From: an uncultured Ellagibacter sp.
GTDB taxonomy: Bacteria; Actinomycetota; Coriobacteriia; Coriobacteriales; Eggerthellaceae
Direction of reading: 5' to 3'
Assembly: GCA_934654815.1 (NCBI GenBank)
Contig: CAKUGU010000007.1
Span: 1-64,000, forward strand
DNA: 64,000 nt
How positions within the stretch are numbered: the first letter of the stretch is position 1; each line of letters starts with the position of its first letter. The notes under the pieces were generated by a model. It was given only the letters and a program-made list of their open reading frames with translations. It was not told the DNA's origin and did not search any database. The translations under genes were made by a program, and so were the position numbers. Of this stretch, positions 43,511 through 52,125 are shown piece after piece.

Positions 43511-43698
43511 TGTTCCGCCCTTCGAGGGACTCTCAATTCGGTACGGCAAGTATAAGGCAGCGTTCGGCGGCTCGCTGCGTCGGTGGAACGGGACACGGCC
43601 GTCGCATGCTCGTCGCAGCTTACTGATACGTATCATATACTGGCATATGTCATATAATAGCCAATATATAATTAACATGCGTTCGATCGGAGAAACTT
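43511..43698. promoter_or_regulatory. Divergent promoter with GATACGTATC palindrome
   Basis: An AT-rich gap between the desulfurase-fusion operon (minus) and radical-SAM B (plus). It holds a perfect palindrome GATACGTATC (43626-43635), a TATACT box (43637-43642), a TATAAT box (43654-43659) and several CATATG-like repeats. The palindrome would overlap -35 positions and could co-regulate both directions. Confidence 0.5.
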
Positions 43699-44763
43699 AT
43701 GGACTGCACGATCGCCCAGATCATCGCCCGTGCACAAGAGGGGAAACCGCCCACCTACGAGGAGGTCATGGACCTGCTCGCTCTTGACGAGGCGTCGCCC
43801 GAGGCCACCGCGGTGCGCGGTGCCGCGAACGACCTCGTGCGCGCGAAGACGGGCAATGCCGCGGTGCTTCTCGGTCAGATCGGCGTTGACGTGTACCCTT
43901 GTGAGGCGGATTGCCAGTTCTGCAGCTTCGGCAAAAGCCATACCTGCTTCACCGAGCACGAGACCATGCCGGTCGAAGAGGTCGTCAGACGCGCGAAGGA
44001 TTTCACCAAGGGGGGCGATTTGTATGCGCTTTACCTGATGACCATGCATTCCTACGACCCTGATTACTTCCTCGAGTGCGTCAAGGCTGTTCGCGCCGCG
44101 ATTCCCGCGAGCTGCCGCTTGGTGTCGAACATCGGCGACACGGACGTCGAGTACTTCAAGAAGCTGAAAGCGGCCGGTCTCGATGCCATCTATCACGTGA
44201 AGCGCCTCGGCGAGGGCACGCTCACCAAGATTCCGCCCGAACGCCGCGAAGCGACGATTCGCGCCGCATACGAAGCGGGGCTGTCCATCCAGGACTGCTG
44301 CGAACCCATCGGCGCGGAAACGCCGAACGAGGACATCGCCACGCGTCTGTTCGAGATCCAGGCGCGCGGCCGCGAAATGGGCCTGCACGACTGCGCGGGC
44401 GTCATGAAGCGCAACTCCGTCCCCGGCACGCGCTACGAGGGGCTGAAAAACGAGATCACGGACATGCGCTTGGCGCTCATCGGGGCCATCGAGACGTTCG
44501 TCATGGTCGATCAGGACGACTTCCCCTGGATGGCCGTGCATGAGCCGAACACGGTGAGCCTCATGAGCGGCGCGAACACCATCTGGGCCGAAACGGGCTT
44601 CAATCCGCGCGACACCGCCGAGGACACGTCCGCCGGCCGCGGTCTCGACGTCCCCGCCGTTCGCCAGATGTTCTACCAGGCGGGCTTCCGCACGCTCGTG
44701 TGCGGGGACGGAACGAGGGTCGATCTTACCCCCGAGTACATGGAGGCGAAGCTCGCCGAATAG
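43699..44763 (+). CDS. BioB-like radical SAM protein B
   Basis: 354 aa. The CxxxCxxC cluster ligands are C68, C72 and C75 (YPCEADCQFCSF), then a loop rich in Ser/Thr/His (GKSHTCFTEHETM) shared only with protein C. NIGDTDVEYF, YHVKRLGEG, DCCEPIGAE with two further Cys, RNSVPGT and ETGFNPRD follow. The Cys pair near residue 206 is a candidate auxiliary-cluster ligand, as in BioB. A tandem copy (C) follows with the same length and very similar sequence. The start is preceded by GATCGGAGAAACTT. Unknown product; in BioB relatives the radical inserts sulfur or rearranges carbon. Confidence 0.85.
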   Translation: MDCTIAQIIARAQEGKPPTYEEVMDLLALDEASPEATAVRGAANDLVRAKTGNAAVLLGQIGVDVYPCEADCQFCSFGKSHTCFTEHETMPVEEVVRRAKDFTKGGDLYALYLMTMHSYDPDYFLECVKAVRAAIPASCRLVSNIGDTDVEYFKKLKAAGLDAIYHVKRLGEGTLTKIPPERREATIRAAYEAGLSIQDCCEPIGAETPNEDIATRLFEIQARGREMGLHDCAGVMKRNSVPGTRYEGLKNEITDMRLALIGAIETFVMVDQDDFPWMAVHEPNTVSLMSGANTIWAETGFNPRDTAEDTSAGRGLDVPAVRQMFYQAGFRTLVCGDGTRVDLTPEYMEAKLAE

Positions 44764-44880
44764 CCTTGAAGAAAGCGAGAGGCGGAAAGGCGAAAGGCTG
44801 CGCCTGAGGTGGTGCCCGCGAGGGCTTGAGGGAGCGGCCTTTTCCCGATAGTGCGTGCAACGAAACGAGAGAGAGGGAAC

Positions 44881-45945
44881 ATGAAGAAAGAAGTAGAGGA
44901 AATCATCGCCCGCGCCCAGGAGGGCAAGGCCCCGACCTACGAGGAGGTTCTCAACCTGCTCGCGCTCGACGAGGTGTCGCCCGAGGCGACCGCGGTGCGC
45001 GGTGCCGCCAACGACCTCGTGCGCAGCAGGACGGGCAACGCGTGCGCCATCTGGGGGCAGATCGGAATCGACGTGTACCCCTGCGAGGCCGACTGCCAGT
45101 TCTGCTCGTTCGCCAAGTCGACCACCTGCTTCACCGAGCATGTGACCATGCCCGTCGAGGAAGTCGTCGAGCGTGCGAAGGAGTTCACCAAGGGTGGGGA
45201 CTTGTACGGCTTGTGGCTCATGTGCATGAACAGCTACGACGAGGACTACTACCTCGAGGTCGTCAAGGCGGTTCGCGCTGCGATTCCGCCCCAGACGCTG
45301 CTCTTCTCCAACATCGGCGACACGGACGTCGAGTACTTCAAGAAGCTGAAAGCGGCCGGCCTTGCCGGCGCCTACCACGTGAAGCGCTTGGGCGAAGGTG
45401 AGCTCACCAAGATCAGCCCCGAGCGCCGCGAGGCGACCATCGCCGCAGCTCATGAGGCCGGGCTTATGGTCCAGGACTGCTGCGAGCCCATTGGCGCGGA
45501 AACGACGAACGAGGCGATCGCCACGCGTCTGTTCGAGATCAAGCAGCGCGACGACGACTACGGCATCCGCAACGGCTCCGGCGTCATGAAGCGCAACTCC
45601 GTCCCCGGCACGCGCTACGAGGGGCTGCAGAACGAAATCACGGACATGCGCCTGGCACTCATCGGGGCGATCCAGGTTTTCGTCATGGCCGGTCAGCCGG
45701 AGATGCCGTGGTTCGCCATCCACGAGCCGAACACCGTGAGCCTGCTTTCGGGCGGCAACAGCATCTGCGCGGAGGCGGGCTTCAACCCGCGCGACACCGC
45801 GGAGGACACTGCGGGCCATCATGGCCTCGACGTCCCCGCCGTTCGCCAGATGTTCTACCAGGCAGGGTTCCGCACCATCGTGTGCGGTGACGGCACCCGT
45901 ATCCCTCTTACCCCCGAGTACATGGAAGCGAAGCTCGCCGAGTAG
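44881..45945 (+). CDS. BioB-like radical SAM protein C (tandem duplicate of B)
   Basis: 354 aa, collinear with protein B from end to end with no gaps. Cluster ligands C68, C72, C75; AKSTTCFTEHVTM, NIGDTDVEYF, YHVKRLGEG, DCCEPIGAE, RNSVPGT and EAGFNPRD are all kept. Differences cluster in the second quarter and near residue 275, suggesting altered substrate rather than decay. The ATG after GAGAGAGGGAAC is chosen over an upstream in-frame GTG. It ends at a good terminator. Probably co-transcribed with B across 117 bases. Confidence 0.85.
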   Translation: MKKEVEEIIARAQEGKAPTYEEVLNLLALDEVSPEATAVRGAANDLVRSRTGNACAIWGQIGIDVYPCEADCQFCSFAKSTTCFTEHVTMPVEEVVERAKEFTKGGDLYGLWLMCMNSYDEDYYLEVVKAVRAAIPPQTLLFSNIGDTDVEYFKKLKAAGLAGAYHVKRLGEGELTKISPERREATIAAAHEAGLMVQDCCEPIGAETTNEAIATRLFEIKQRDDDYGIRNGSGVMKRNSVPGTRYEGLQNEITDMRLALIGAIQVFVMAGQPEMPWFAIHEPNTVSLLSGGNSICAEAGFNPRDTAEDTAGHHGLDVPAVRQMFYQAGFRTIVCGDGTRIPLTPEYMEAKLAE

Positions 45946-45969
45946 CGCTTCGGCGAAGGTACTCTTCAC

Positions 45970-46010
45970 GGCCCGTCTGCGGCATCGAGCTGCGGACGGG
46001 CCTTCTTTTC
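45970..46010 (+). terminator. Terminator after radical SAM C
   Basis: GGCCCGTC and GACGGGCC pair around 17 bases, followed by TTCTTTTC. It lies between this gene and the converging MoxR gene. Confidence 0.75.
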
Positions 46011-46032
46011 GCGCGGGCGGATCCGCGTGGCC

Positions 46033-47523
46033 CTACGCGTCGAGGGCGGTGAGCCGCTCGACGAGCTTTTGGGCGCGGGCGTCGAGCATCAGGGTCTCGC
46101 TGCGGTCGTAGTAGGCCTCGCAGGGATGCTTTGCGATGAACGCCGCGAGCACGCGGTTCATCGTCATCTCGTTAAGCGCGAGCGTCATCTCGTTGCCTTC
46201 TCCCCATGCGGCGTCCATGAAGGCGAGCGCGGCGGCGATCTCCTCCTCGACGAGCGCTCCTTGCTCCTTATGGGCGCCAAGGCGCGCGTTGTAGTCGGCG
46301 GCGAGGTCTTTCAAGGAGGCGGCGTTTCCGCGCAGCAGGGCAGCCCAGGCGCGCAGGCTCTTGATCAGGGCATGCTCGACGCCGCGCGCCATCGCGTCGT
46401 GTCTGAATCGCCCGGCGTCGGCGATAAGCGTCGACTCGTGCTCGGTCGCCGCCTGGTCGAGGAACGCCTCGGCGTCGTTTGCCCCTCGCGCCTCGACGAG
46501 CAGTTTTCGCAACGCGGCAAGCTCCCGTTCTTCCGCGACGTTGCTTTCCGCATGGGAAGCGAGCGAGTCGACGAGCAGCCCCGAGAGGGCCATTCTCTCG
46601 TCGAAACCAGCGCGGGCCGCTTTCGCGAGGACGGGGGAATCCTTCTCGGTGGCCGTGCCCGAAAGGATATCCTCGATGCGGTAGTCTTCGCTGTAACTTG
46701 CGAAGAGCCGCAGGTAAACGCAGAAATCAGCGGCAATCGCGGGTGTCTGTATGTATTGTTCGATCAGCGCGTCGTCGATTTCCAGCCCGTTTTTCTCATA
46801 GAGGCGCATCATGCTCGAAAGGTCCATCCAGGCGCGGGCCGTCACGAACTCGCGGGTGCGGCCCTTGGTCTCCATGTGGTAGAACGCGTCCGGGCGCATG
46901 TCGAGGAAGCTCACGACGGCGGGATGGGCGCCGCTTGCGACGGCGTATTCTCGCCAGGCGGAAAGGTCGGGCTCGACCTCGATGAGCTTCACGCGGTCCA
47001 TCGTGACCACGTCGAAGGAGCGGGCGCTCTTGTTGTACTCGAGCGGGTTTCCGGCGCTTGCGACCACCCAGCCGTCCGGTACGCGGTAGTTCCCGAGCAT
47101 CTTGCTCTGCAAAAAGCGCAGCATCATCGGCATGAGGGTCTCGCTCACGCAGTTGATTTCGTCGAGAAAGAGGATTCCCTCCTTGCGCCCCGTACGCTCG
47201 ATCGATTCGTAGATGCTCGCGATGATCTCGCTCATGGTGTATTCGGAGATGTCGACCTCGCGCCCTCCGTAGGTGTGCTTTGTGATGAAGGGAAGGCCTA
47301 TGGCCGATTGACGCGTGTGGTGCGTCATCGAGTAATCGACGAGCCCTATGTCCAGTTCGGTGGCCACCTGCGCCATGATGGCGGTTTTGCCGATGCCCGG
47401 GGCTCCCAGCAGGAAGACGGGGCGTTGCGCTTCGATCTGCATGACGTAATCGCCGAACCTGTCCTTGGTGAGGTAGGCGATGCACGTCTTTTCGACCTGC
47501 TCTTTTGCTTGCTTGATATTCAT
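46033..47523 (-). CDS. MoxR-type AAA+ ATPase
   Basis: 496 aa. Walker A GAPGIGKT (40-47), Walker B GILFLDEIN, sensor 1 ASAGNP. The AAA+ core covers residues 1 to about 260; the rest is helical and has no family name. MoxR ATPases pair with VWA proteins as chaperones that insert metals or cofactors or remodel partners. Its ATG follows the stop of the VWA gene without a gap (TAGATG), which ties the two. It lies between two pairs of radical-SAM genes but points the opposite way. Confidence 0.9.
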   Translation of the reverse strand: MNIKQAKEQVEKTCIAYLTKDRFGDYVMQIEAQRPVFLLGAPGIGKTAIMAQVATELDIGLVDYSMTHHTRQSAIGLPFITKHTYGGREVDISEYTMSEIIASIYESIERTGRKEGILFLDEINCVSETLMPMMLRFLQSKMLGNYRVPDGWVVASAGNPLEYNKSARSFDVVTMDRVKLIEVEPDLSAWREYAVASGAHPAVVSFLDMRPDAFYHMETKGRTREFVTARAWMDLSSMMRLYEKNGLEIDDALIEQYIQTPAIAADFCVYLRLFASYSEDYRIEDILSGTATEKDSPVLAKAARAGFDERMALSGLLVDSLASHAESNVAEERELAALRKLLVEARGANDAEAFLDQAATEHESTLIADAGRFRHDAMARGVEHALIKSLRAWAALLRGNAASLKDLAADYNARLGAHKEQGALVEEEIAAALAFMDAAWGEGNEMTLALNEMTMNRVLAAFIAKHPCEAYYDRSETLMLDARAQKLVERLTALDA

Positions 47524-48918
47524 CTATCGCTCGCTTTCGGTTTGCTTGGCGGCGGCGTGCGCCGGGAATCCTTCAAGTTCGTCGGAATAGGTGATCGCGC
47601 TCGTCGCCCAGGCGGGGCAATCCCCTGGCTCGTCGACGAAGACGAAGGCGGCATCGTAGGGCGGTGCGTCGTCGGGGTAGGTTCCCTGCCCGTCGGTGAA
47701 GTAGATAAGCGCTTCCCAGTTGTCGACCTCCCCCCGCTCGAGCATGTCGTCCATCAGGTCGAAAACGGGACGGAAATCCGTTCCCCCTAGGCCCTTGACG
47801 CGGTAGCCCTCGAGCACGTCGACGACGTCTTCGCGGGAGGACAGCTTGCGCACGTCTTGCACGCGATCGTCGCACTGCACGAGCCAGATGCGCGTCTTGT
47901 CGGAGATCTGGGCGCTTTCGAGTAGCATGCCGCAGGCTTTGGCGACGAACGCTTTCACGCGCGGGCCGCTGCAGCTGCCGGAGGTGTCGATGGCGATGCA
48001 GAAGTTGCGCAGCTGCGGGGTCTCGCAGTATTCGAGCGGCTCGACGAGCGCGATGCCGTTCAACTCCGACAGGCCGTAGCTGTAGTAGATGTAGTCGAAT
48101 TCTTCGTCGCTCACCCGCATCGTTTCGCGCGGGGCGGCGTAGATTCGCAGCAGCTCGTCGAGGCTCATCGCGCTTGCCCGCGTGTTTTTCAGCTGCTCGT
48201 CGAGCGAGCTTGGAGCCTCGTCCGGGTTTCGCTGCATGTCCATTTCCGTCGCGGCGGCGATTTCCTCCCAGCGTTTCTCGAGCTGGCGCGAGACGTCTTG
48301 CTGGTCGGTCGATTCCTGCTCCTCGACGCCGTCGGGCGTCGTGAACCACAGCTCGTGGCTGTCCATACCGACGACGATCTCGATTTCGGCGAGTTTCTCT
48401 TGCGGCAGATTCTCGCGCTGCAGGAGCGCGTAGAAGGCCGTCGCCGTCGGGCGCTCGACGCGGCCGCGCCATAAGGCAAGGGTTTCGTCTCGCTTCGGAT
48501 CGGCGACGGCGATCGCGTCGCAATCGAGGTCGCCTATCGCGCAGCCGACGGCGAGGTCGCAGGCAACGCTCCAGGTGAGCGGGTCGACGGTCACGGCGGG
48601 GAAGGGGTGGCGAAGCAGGCAGTGGAGGATCATGTGGAGATACGCACGCGCGATGACGTGGCGCGCGCCTCGAAACGCGTCGAGCACGAAGGCCGGCGAG
48701 AAAAGGGCCTCCCGGCCGTCGGTCATGCAGCCGCCGCGGTCCATTTGGATGCGCATCGGGAGCTGGGCGAGCGGTCGGTTGACGAAGCGGATGCTCGTGA
48801 GCAGCTCGTCGCGGGAAAGTGCGAGCATGTCGTCTGCGAGATGCGAGGCTTCATCGAGAACCTCCGTGCCGCCAAGCGATGCCGCGCTTCGGTTGGTCGT
48901 CGTGTTAGCGGTCGCCAT
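47524..48918 (-). CDS. VWA-like protein (DUF2201 type), partner of MoxR
   Basis: 464 aa. An N-terminal metallopeptidase-like part (DUF2201; ARAYLHMILHCLLRHPF with an HxxxH-like helix) leads to a VWA-like C-terminal domain whose MIDAS motif is DTSGSCS, with GGTDFRP and FTDGQGTYPD as the other metal ligands. The start at 48918 lies one base after the upstream gene's stop; a longer frame continues through that gene but is its shadow. In MoxR/VWA pairs the VWA protein recruits the target, and the ATPase drives the change. The target here is unknown. Confidence 0.85.
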   Translation of the reverse strand: MATANTTTNRSAASLGGTEVLDEASHLADDMLALSRDELLTSIRFVNRPLAQLPMRIQMDRGGCMTDGREALFSPAFVLDAFRGARHVIARAYLHMILHCLLRHPFPAVTVDPLTWSVACDLAVGCAIGDLDCDAIAVADPKRDETLALWRGRVERPTATAFYALLQRENLPQEKLAEIEIVVGMDSHELWFTTPDGVEEQESTDQQDVSRQLEKRWEEIAAATEMDMQRNPDEAPSSLDEQLKNTRASAMSLDELLRIYAAPRETMRVSDEEFDYIYYSYGLSELNGIALVEPLEYCETPQLRNFCIAIDTSGSCSGPRVKAFVAKACGMLLESAQISDKTRIWLVQCDDRVQDVRKLSSREDVVDVLEGYRVKGLGGTDFRPVFDLMDDMLERGEVDNWEALIYFTDGQGTYPDDAPPYDAAFVFVDEPGDCPAWATSAITYSDELEGFPAHAAAKQTESER

Positions 48919-48919
48919 G

Positions 48920-49852
48920 CTAGAAATCCAGGAAGTCGAGGGCGTCGTCTTCGCTCGTCGCGCGCATGATCGCGGCGGCGGCTTGGGGCTTGCCCGATTC
49001 CTGCGCGGCGGCAAGCGCGGCGTCGAGCCATGCGGTTTTAAGGCTGTTCCACGCGAGCACCGCTTCGAGGCCTCGCTGCTCGCCGGCGTTCGCAAGCGTT
49101 TCAAGCAGCTGCCCCGTGCAATCGCAGTGGGCGGAATCGCTGTGGCACGCGATGGCGGAAAGCTTCGCTGCGAAGTCCTTCTGCCTTCCGTACGAGCCCC
49201 ACCAGCCACGATAGATCCGGCACGGCGCGCTGCCAGTATGTTCGAAAACGAGGTCGAGCGTTTCGAGGGAGCGTTGCGGCGTGGCAAGGGCGCTCCACAG
49301 CGCTTCGTCGTTTTGCGCGGTCGCATCGTCTGCCGTCGTTTTGAGGAGCTCGGCGGGAACGTCGTCGGCGTCGTCTCGCACAAGGCGCGCGCCGCCGTCC
49401 GTAAGGACGCGCGCGAGCGGGGTTCGGTCCATGCGCAAGCTGAGCGAAAGCAGCTCCGACTCATCGATTTCCCCGAACAGCCCCGCCTTCTGCATTGCCC
49501 GGACGGGAGCAAGGCTCGCCTCGGACTCGACGACCGGCAGGTAGTAGCTTCGCTGCGCCTTGCAGTATCGATAGTCGGAAAGGAAGCCCAAAAGCCCGCG
49601 CATGCCGCTTGCCTGCTCGATGGCTTGCTGAGCTGCGGCGTCGTCGGTGACGGCGAGGTGGAAGCCAAGCTCGCCGAGGCGGCAGGCCGTCTCGGTCATG
49701 CCGCGTGCGATGGCGGACGAAAGGCAACGCCCGGTGAATTCGACCGAGTTCGCGCCGCCCTGGTCGAGCCAAGCGCGCACTGCCTGCTCGTCGCCCGTTT
49801 CGATGAGCGCGGCGAGCTCTTTCTCCGCTTCGATCGCTGAATCGTGCGACAC
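48920..49852 (-). CDS. Helical-repeat (ankyrin-like) protein upstream of VWA-MoxR
   Basis: 310 aa from a GTG after GAAGGGGGCATC; an ATG ten codons upstream lacks a site. The sequence is a string of paired helices (ALIETGDEQAVRAWLDQGG, CRLGELGFHLAVTDD, LARVLTDGGARLV, LEAVLAWNSLKTAWLDAALA) with the spacing of degenerate ankyrin repeats, but no repeat is canonical. It is soluble. It heads the minus-strand triad and probably supplies a scaffold for the MoxR/VWA chaperone. Confidence 0.7.
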   Translation of the reverse strand: MSHDSAIEAEKELAALIETGDEQAVRAWLDQGGANSVEFTGRCLSSAIARGMTETACRLGELGFHLAVTDDAAAQQAIEQASGMRGLLGFLSDYRYCKAQRSYYLPVVESEASLAPVRAMQKAGLFGEIDESELLSLSLRMDRTPLARVLTDGGARLVRDDADDVPAELLKTTADDATAQNDEALWSALATPQRSLETLDLVFEHTGSAPCRIYRGWWGSYGRQKDFAAKLSAIACHSDSAHCDCTGQLLETLANAGEQRGLEAVLAWNSLKTAWLDAALAAAQESGKPQAAAAIMRATSEDDALDFLDF

Positions 49853-49907
49853 GATGCCCCCTTCGTTCTTTCCTCCTGCCATAATACCGCTCGCGGACTA
49901 TTGGTTA

Positions 49908-49936
49908 TTGTCTATTACGGGATTCGGTCTTAATAT
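49908..49936 (+). promoter_or_regulatory. Promoter of radical SAM D
   Basis: TTGTCT (49908-49913), a 17-base spacer, TAATAT (49931-49936). The leader of about 35 bases contains GAGAGAGGAATCACC before the ATG. Confidence 0.6.
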
Positions 49937-49975
49937 CAACCGAAAACGAGTGAATCGATCGAGAGAGGAATCACC

Positions 49976-50956
49976 ATGCCCCTGCCACGTGTCGACAAGG
50001 AGGTCATGCGCATTGCTGATTACTGCATGGACGGCAAGACGCTTACCCACGAGGACGCCGTGTACCTTTGCGATGTTGAGCCGTTCACCCCGGAAGGCCA
50101 CGTCTTGAGCTACGTCGCACGCGAGCGTCATTTCAAAACCGCGAACGGCATCGCGGAAGTGCATGGGCAGATCGGCATGGACGCCAACCCGTGCCCCGCC
50201 AACTGCGATTTCTGCTCGTTCGCCGTCGGCGCCGAAGCGCGCCCCCATGGCCGTCACGAGATGTCGCTCGAATCGATCCTCCGTTACGCGCGCGACTACT
50301 ACGACAACGGGGCCAACGTCTTGACGCTCATGATCACCGTCGATTACGACTTCGACCAGTACCTTCGCTATATCGAGGCGGTTCACAAGGAGCTGCCCGA
50401 CTTCCCCATCATGGCGAACATGGGGGATTTCGATCTTGCGATGGCGAACGAACTCAAGGCGGTCGGCGTCGGCAGCGTTTACCATGCGATCCGCATGGGC
50501 GAGGGGCGGATCAGCAACCTCAGCGTCGAAGAGCGTGTGAAGACGATCGAATCGGCGCACGCGGCCGGCCTCAAGGTTTCCACCTGCACCGAGCTCATCC
50601 GCCCGGGTATCTCCGCTAAGGACATCGTCTCCGCGCTCGAACGCGAGGTCTCGCTCGAGCCGGAATCGGGCTTTGCGGGCGGGTTCATCGCCGTGCCCGG
50701 CACCAAGATGTTCGACGCGCCGCGCTATAGCTGGTCGAAGATCAACGTCTTCGGCAACATCCTCCGCTTGATGACGCCGGAGGGGAAAATGCCCTTCGGC
50801 AGCGGCAACCATACCTGGGCTGAGGTCGGCACCAACCCGCGCGACGACAAGAACGAGACCGAGAAGGGCGGGCTTGGCCCCGACCTTCTGAAAAGCCGCA
50901 TGGAGTTCGAGAACAAGGAATGGACCGTGCCGTTCGGCCCCTCGAAGTTCTGGTAA
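49976..50956 (+). CDS. BioB-like radical SAM protein D
   Basis: 326 aa. C73, C77 and C80 form CPANCDFC after GQIGMDANP. NMGDFDLAM, YHAIRMGEG, the TCTELIRPG segment, IAVPGT and EVGTNPRD are the shared motifs. Compared with B and C it lacks the Thr/His loop after the cluster and has one Cys, not two, near residue 203. Length and motifs place it closest to E and A. The ribosome-binding site is AGAGAGGAATCACC. It faces away from the MoxR triad. Confidence 0.85.
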   Translation: MPLPRVDKEVMRIADYCMDGKTLTHEDAVYLCDVEPFTPEGHVLSYVARERHFKTANGIAEVHGQIGMDANPCPANCDFCSFAVGAEARPHGRHEMSLESILRYARDYYDNGANVLTLMITVDYDFDQYLRYIEAVHKELPDFPIMANMGDFDLAMANELKAVGVGSVYHAIRMGEGRISNLSVEERVKTIESAHAAGLKVSTCTELIRPGISAKDIVSALEREVSLEPESGFAGGFIAVPGTKMFDAPRYSWSKINVFGNILRLMTPEGKMPFGSGNHTWAEVGTNPRDDKNETEKGGLGPDLLKSRMEFENKEWTVPFGPSKFW

Positions 50957-51102
50957 GAAAAATCGCAGGCGCGGCGGAAGGGCGCTGTTCTTACTTCGGC
51001 GGAGGCTCATGCCTTTTCGCATAATGGACTGCGCCCAGTATGGTCTGAGCTCTTATAATAGGTGGTACCGAAAAAGAATGCTGCGACGAGGGGGAAGACG
51101 AG

Positions 51103-52116
51103 ATGACCCAGGTATTCGACGAGGAAATCTACGGCATCGTGGAAAAGGGCCTTTTGGGCAAGGGCCTGACCGAGGCGGAAACGCTTAAGCTCTATCAGGT
51201 TCCCGAAACTTCGAAGGAGGCCGCCTATATCCGCTGGGCCGGGCAGGAGCTTTCCCTGCGCGCGGCAAACGGCAAGGCTGAAATCCACGCGCAGATCGGC
51301 TTGAACTCTACCATCTGCCCGAAGAACTGCAAGTTCTGTTCCTTCGCGGCATGCAACTCGTCGCGTAAGGGGAAGTTCGAGCTCTCGAAGGAAGACGTGC
51401 TCGAATACGCGAAGCTCTACTGCGAAGACGGCGCGAACCTCATGCTTCTGCTCACCACAGCGAGCTACAGCTTCGAGAAGCTCGTCGATATGGTAGGGAG
51501 CGTCCGCGAAGCCATCGGCGACGACATGCCGCTTTTGGTGAATACCGATGACATGACGCTTGAGCGCACGACGGCGCTCAAAGCGGCGGGCGCGAACGGC
51601 GCGTACCATGCTGTGCGCATGCGCGAGGGCATCGACACGGAGATCCCCGTCGAGAAGCGCATGGAGACGTTCGCGAACCTTGCGGCTGCCGGCATGAGCC
51701 TTTCCACCTGCGTGGAACCGGTCGGTCCCGAGCATACGCCCGAGGAAATCACCGAGGCGACGTTCCGCTGCATCGGCACGCATCCCGTGTCGGCGGGCGT
51801 TGGCAAGCGCATCGCCGTTCCCGGCACGCAGCTGTTCGATTTGGGCATGCGCACCGACGTGTCGAACGCGAACATGGTCGCTATCTACCGCCTGGCGAGC
51901 GGCTTGGAGCCGCGCCTCAACTGCTCGGCGAACACGGTGATGACGGCGGCGTCGGGGGCGAACCTCGCCTGGGCCGAGGTAGGCACGAACCCGCGCGACA
52001 CCGTGGAGCGCACCGAGCACGGCGGGCGTGGCGCGAGTTTCGCCCAGCAGCGCAAGATGTTCTTGGCTTCCGGCTGGGAGATCGCTGAAGGGCCGTCGCA
52101 GGGCTGGATGCTGTAG
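51103..52116 (+). CDS. BioB-like radical SAM protein E
   Basis: 337 aa. C72, C76 and C79 lie in CPKNCKFCSF, with an extra Cys shortly after (AACNSSRKG). NTDDMTLER replaces the NIGD segment; YHAVRMREG, STCVEPVGPEHT, IAVPGT and EVGTNPRD are kept. A TATAAT box lies at 51054-51059, and GAGGGGGAAGACGAG precedes the ATG. It is followed after nine bases by a leucine-rich-repeat protein gene, a clear two-gene transcript. Function unknown, as for the other four. Confidence 0.85.
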   Translation: MTQVFDEEIYGIVEKGLLGKGLTEAETLKLYQVPETSKEAAYIRWAGQELSLRAANGKAEIHAQIGLNSTICPKNCKFCSFAACNSSRKGKFELSKEDVLEYAKLYCEDGANLMLLLTTASYSFEKLVDMVGSVREAIGDDMPLLVNTDDMTLERTTALKAAGANGAYHAVRMREGIDTEIPVEKRMETFANLAAAGMSLSTCVEPVGPEHTPEEITEATFRCIGTHPVSAGVGKRIAVPGTQLFDLGMRTDVSNANMVAIYRLASGLEPRLNCSANTVMTAASGANLAWAEVGTNPRDTVERTEHGGRGASFAQQRKMFLASGWEIAEGPSQGWML

Positions 52117-52125
52117 GGACCGGAC

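Noticed and set aside
51061-51072. GGTGGTACC before radical SAM E resembles the T-box core (UGGNACC)
   Set aside because: It lies directly at the likely transcription start, with no stem I, specifier loop or terminator/antiterminator fold. A T-box needs a leader of about 200 bases.
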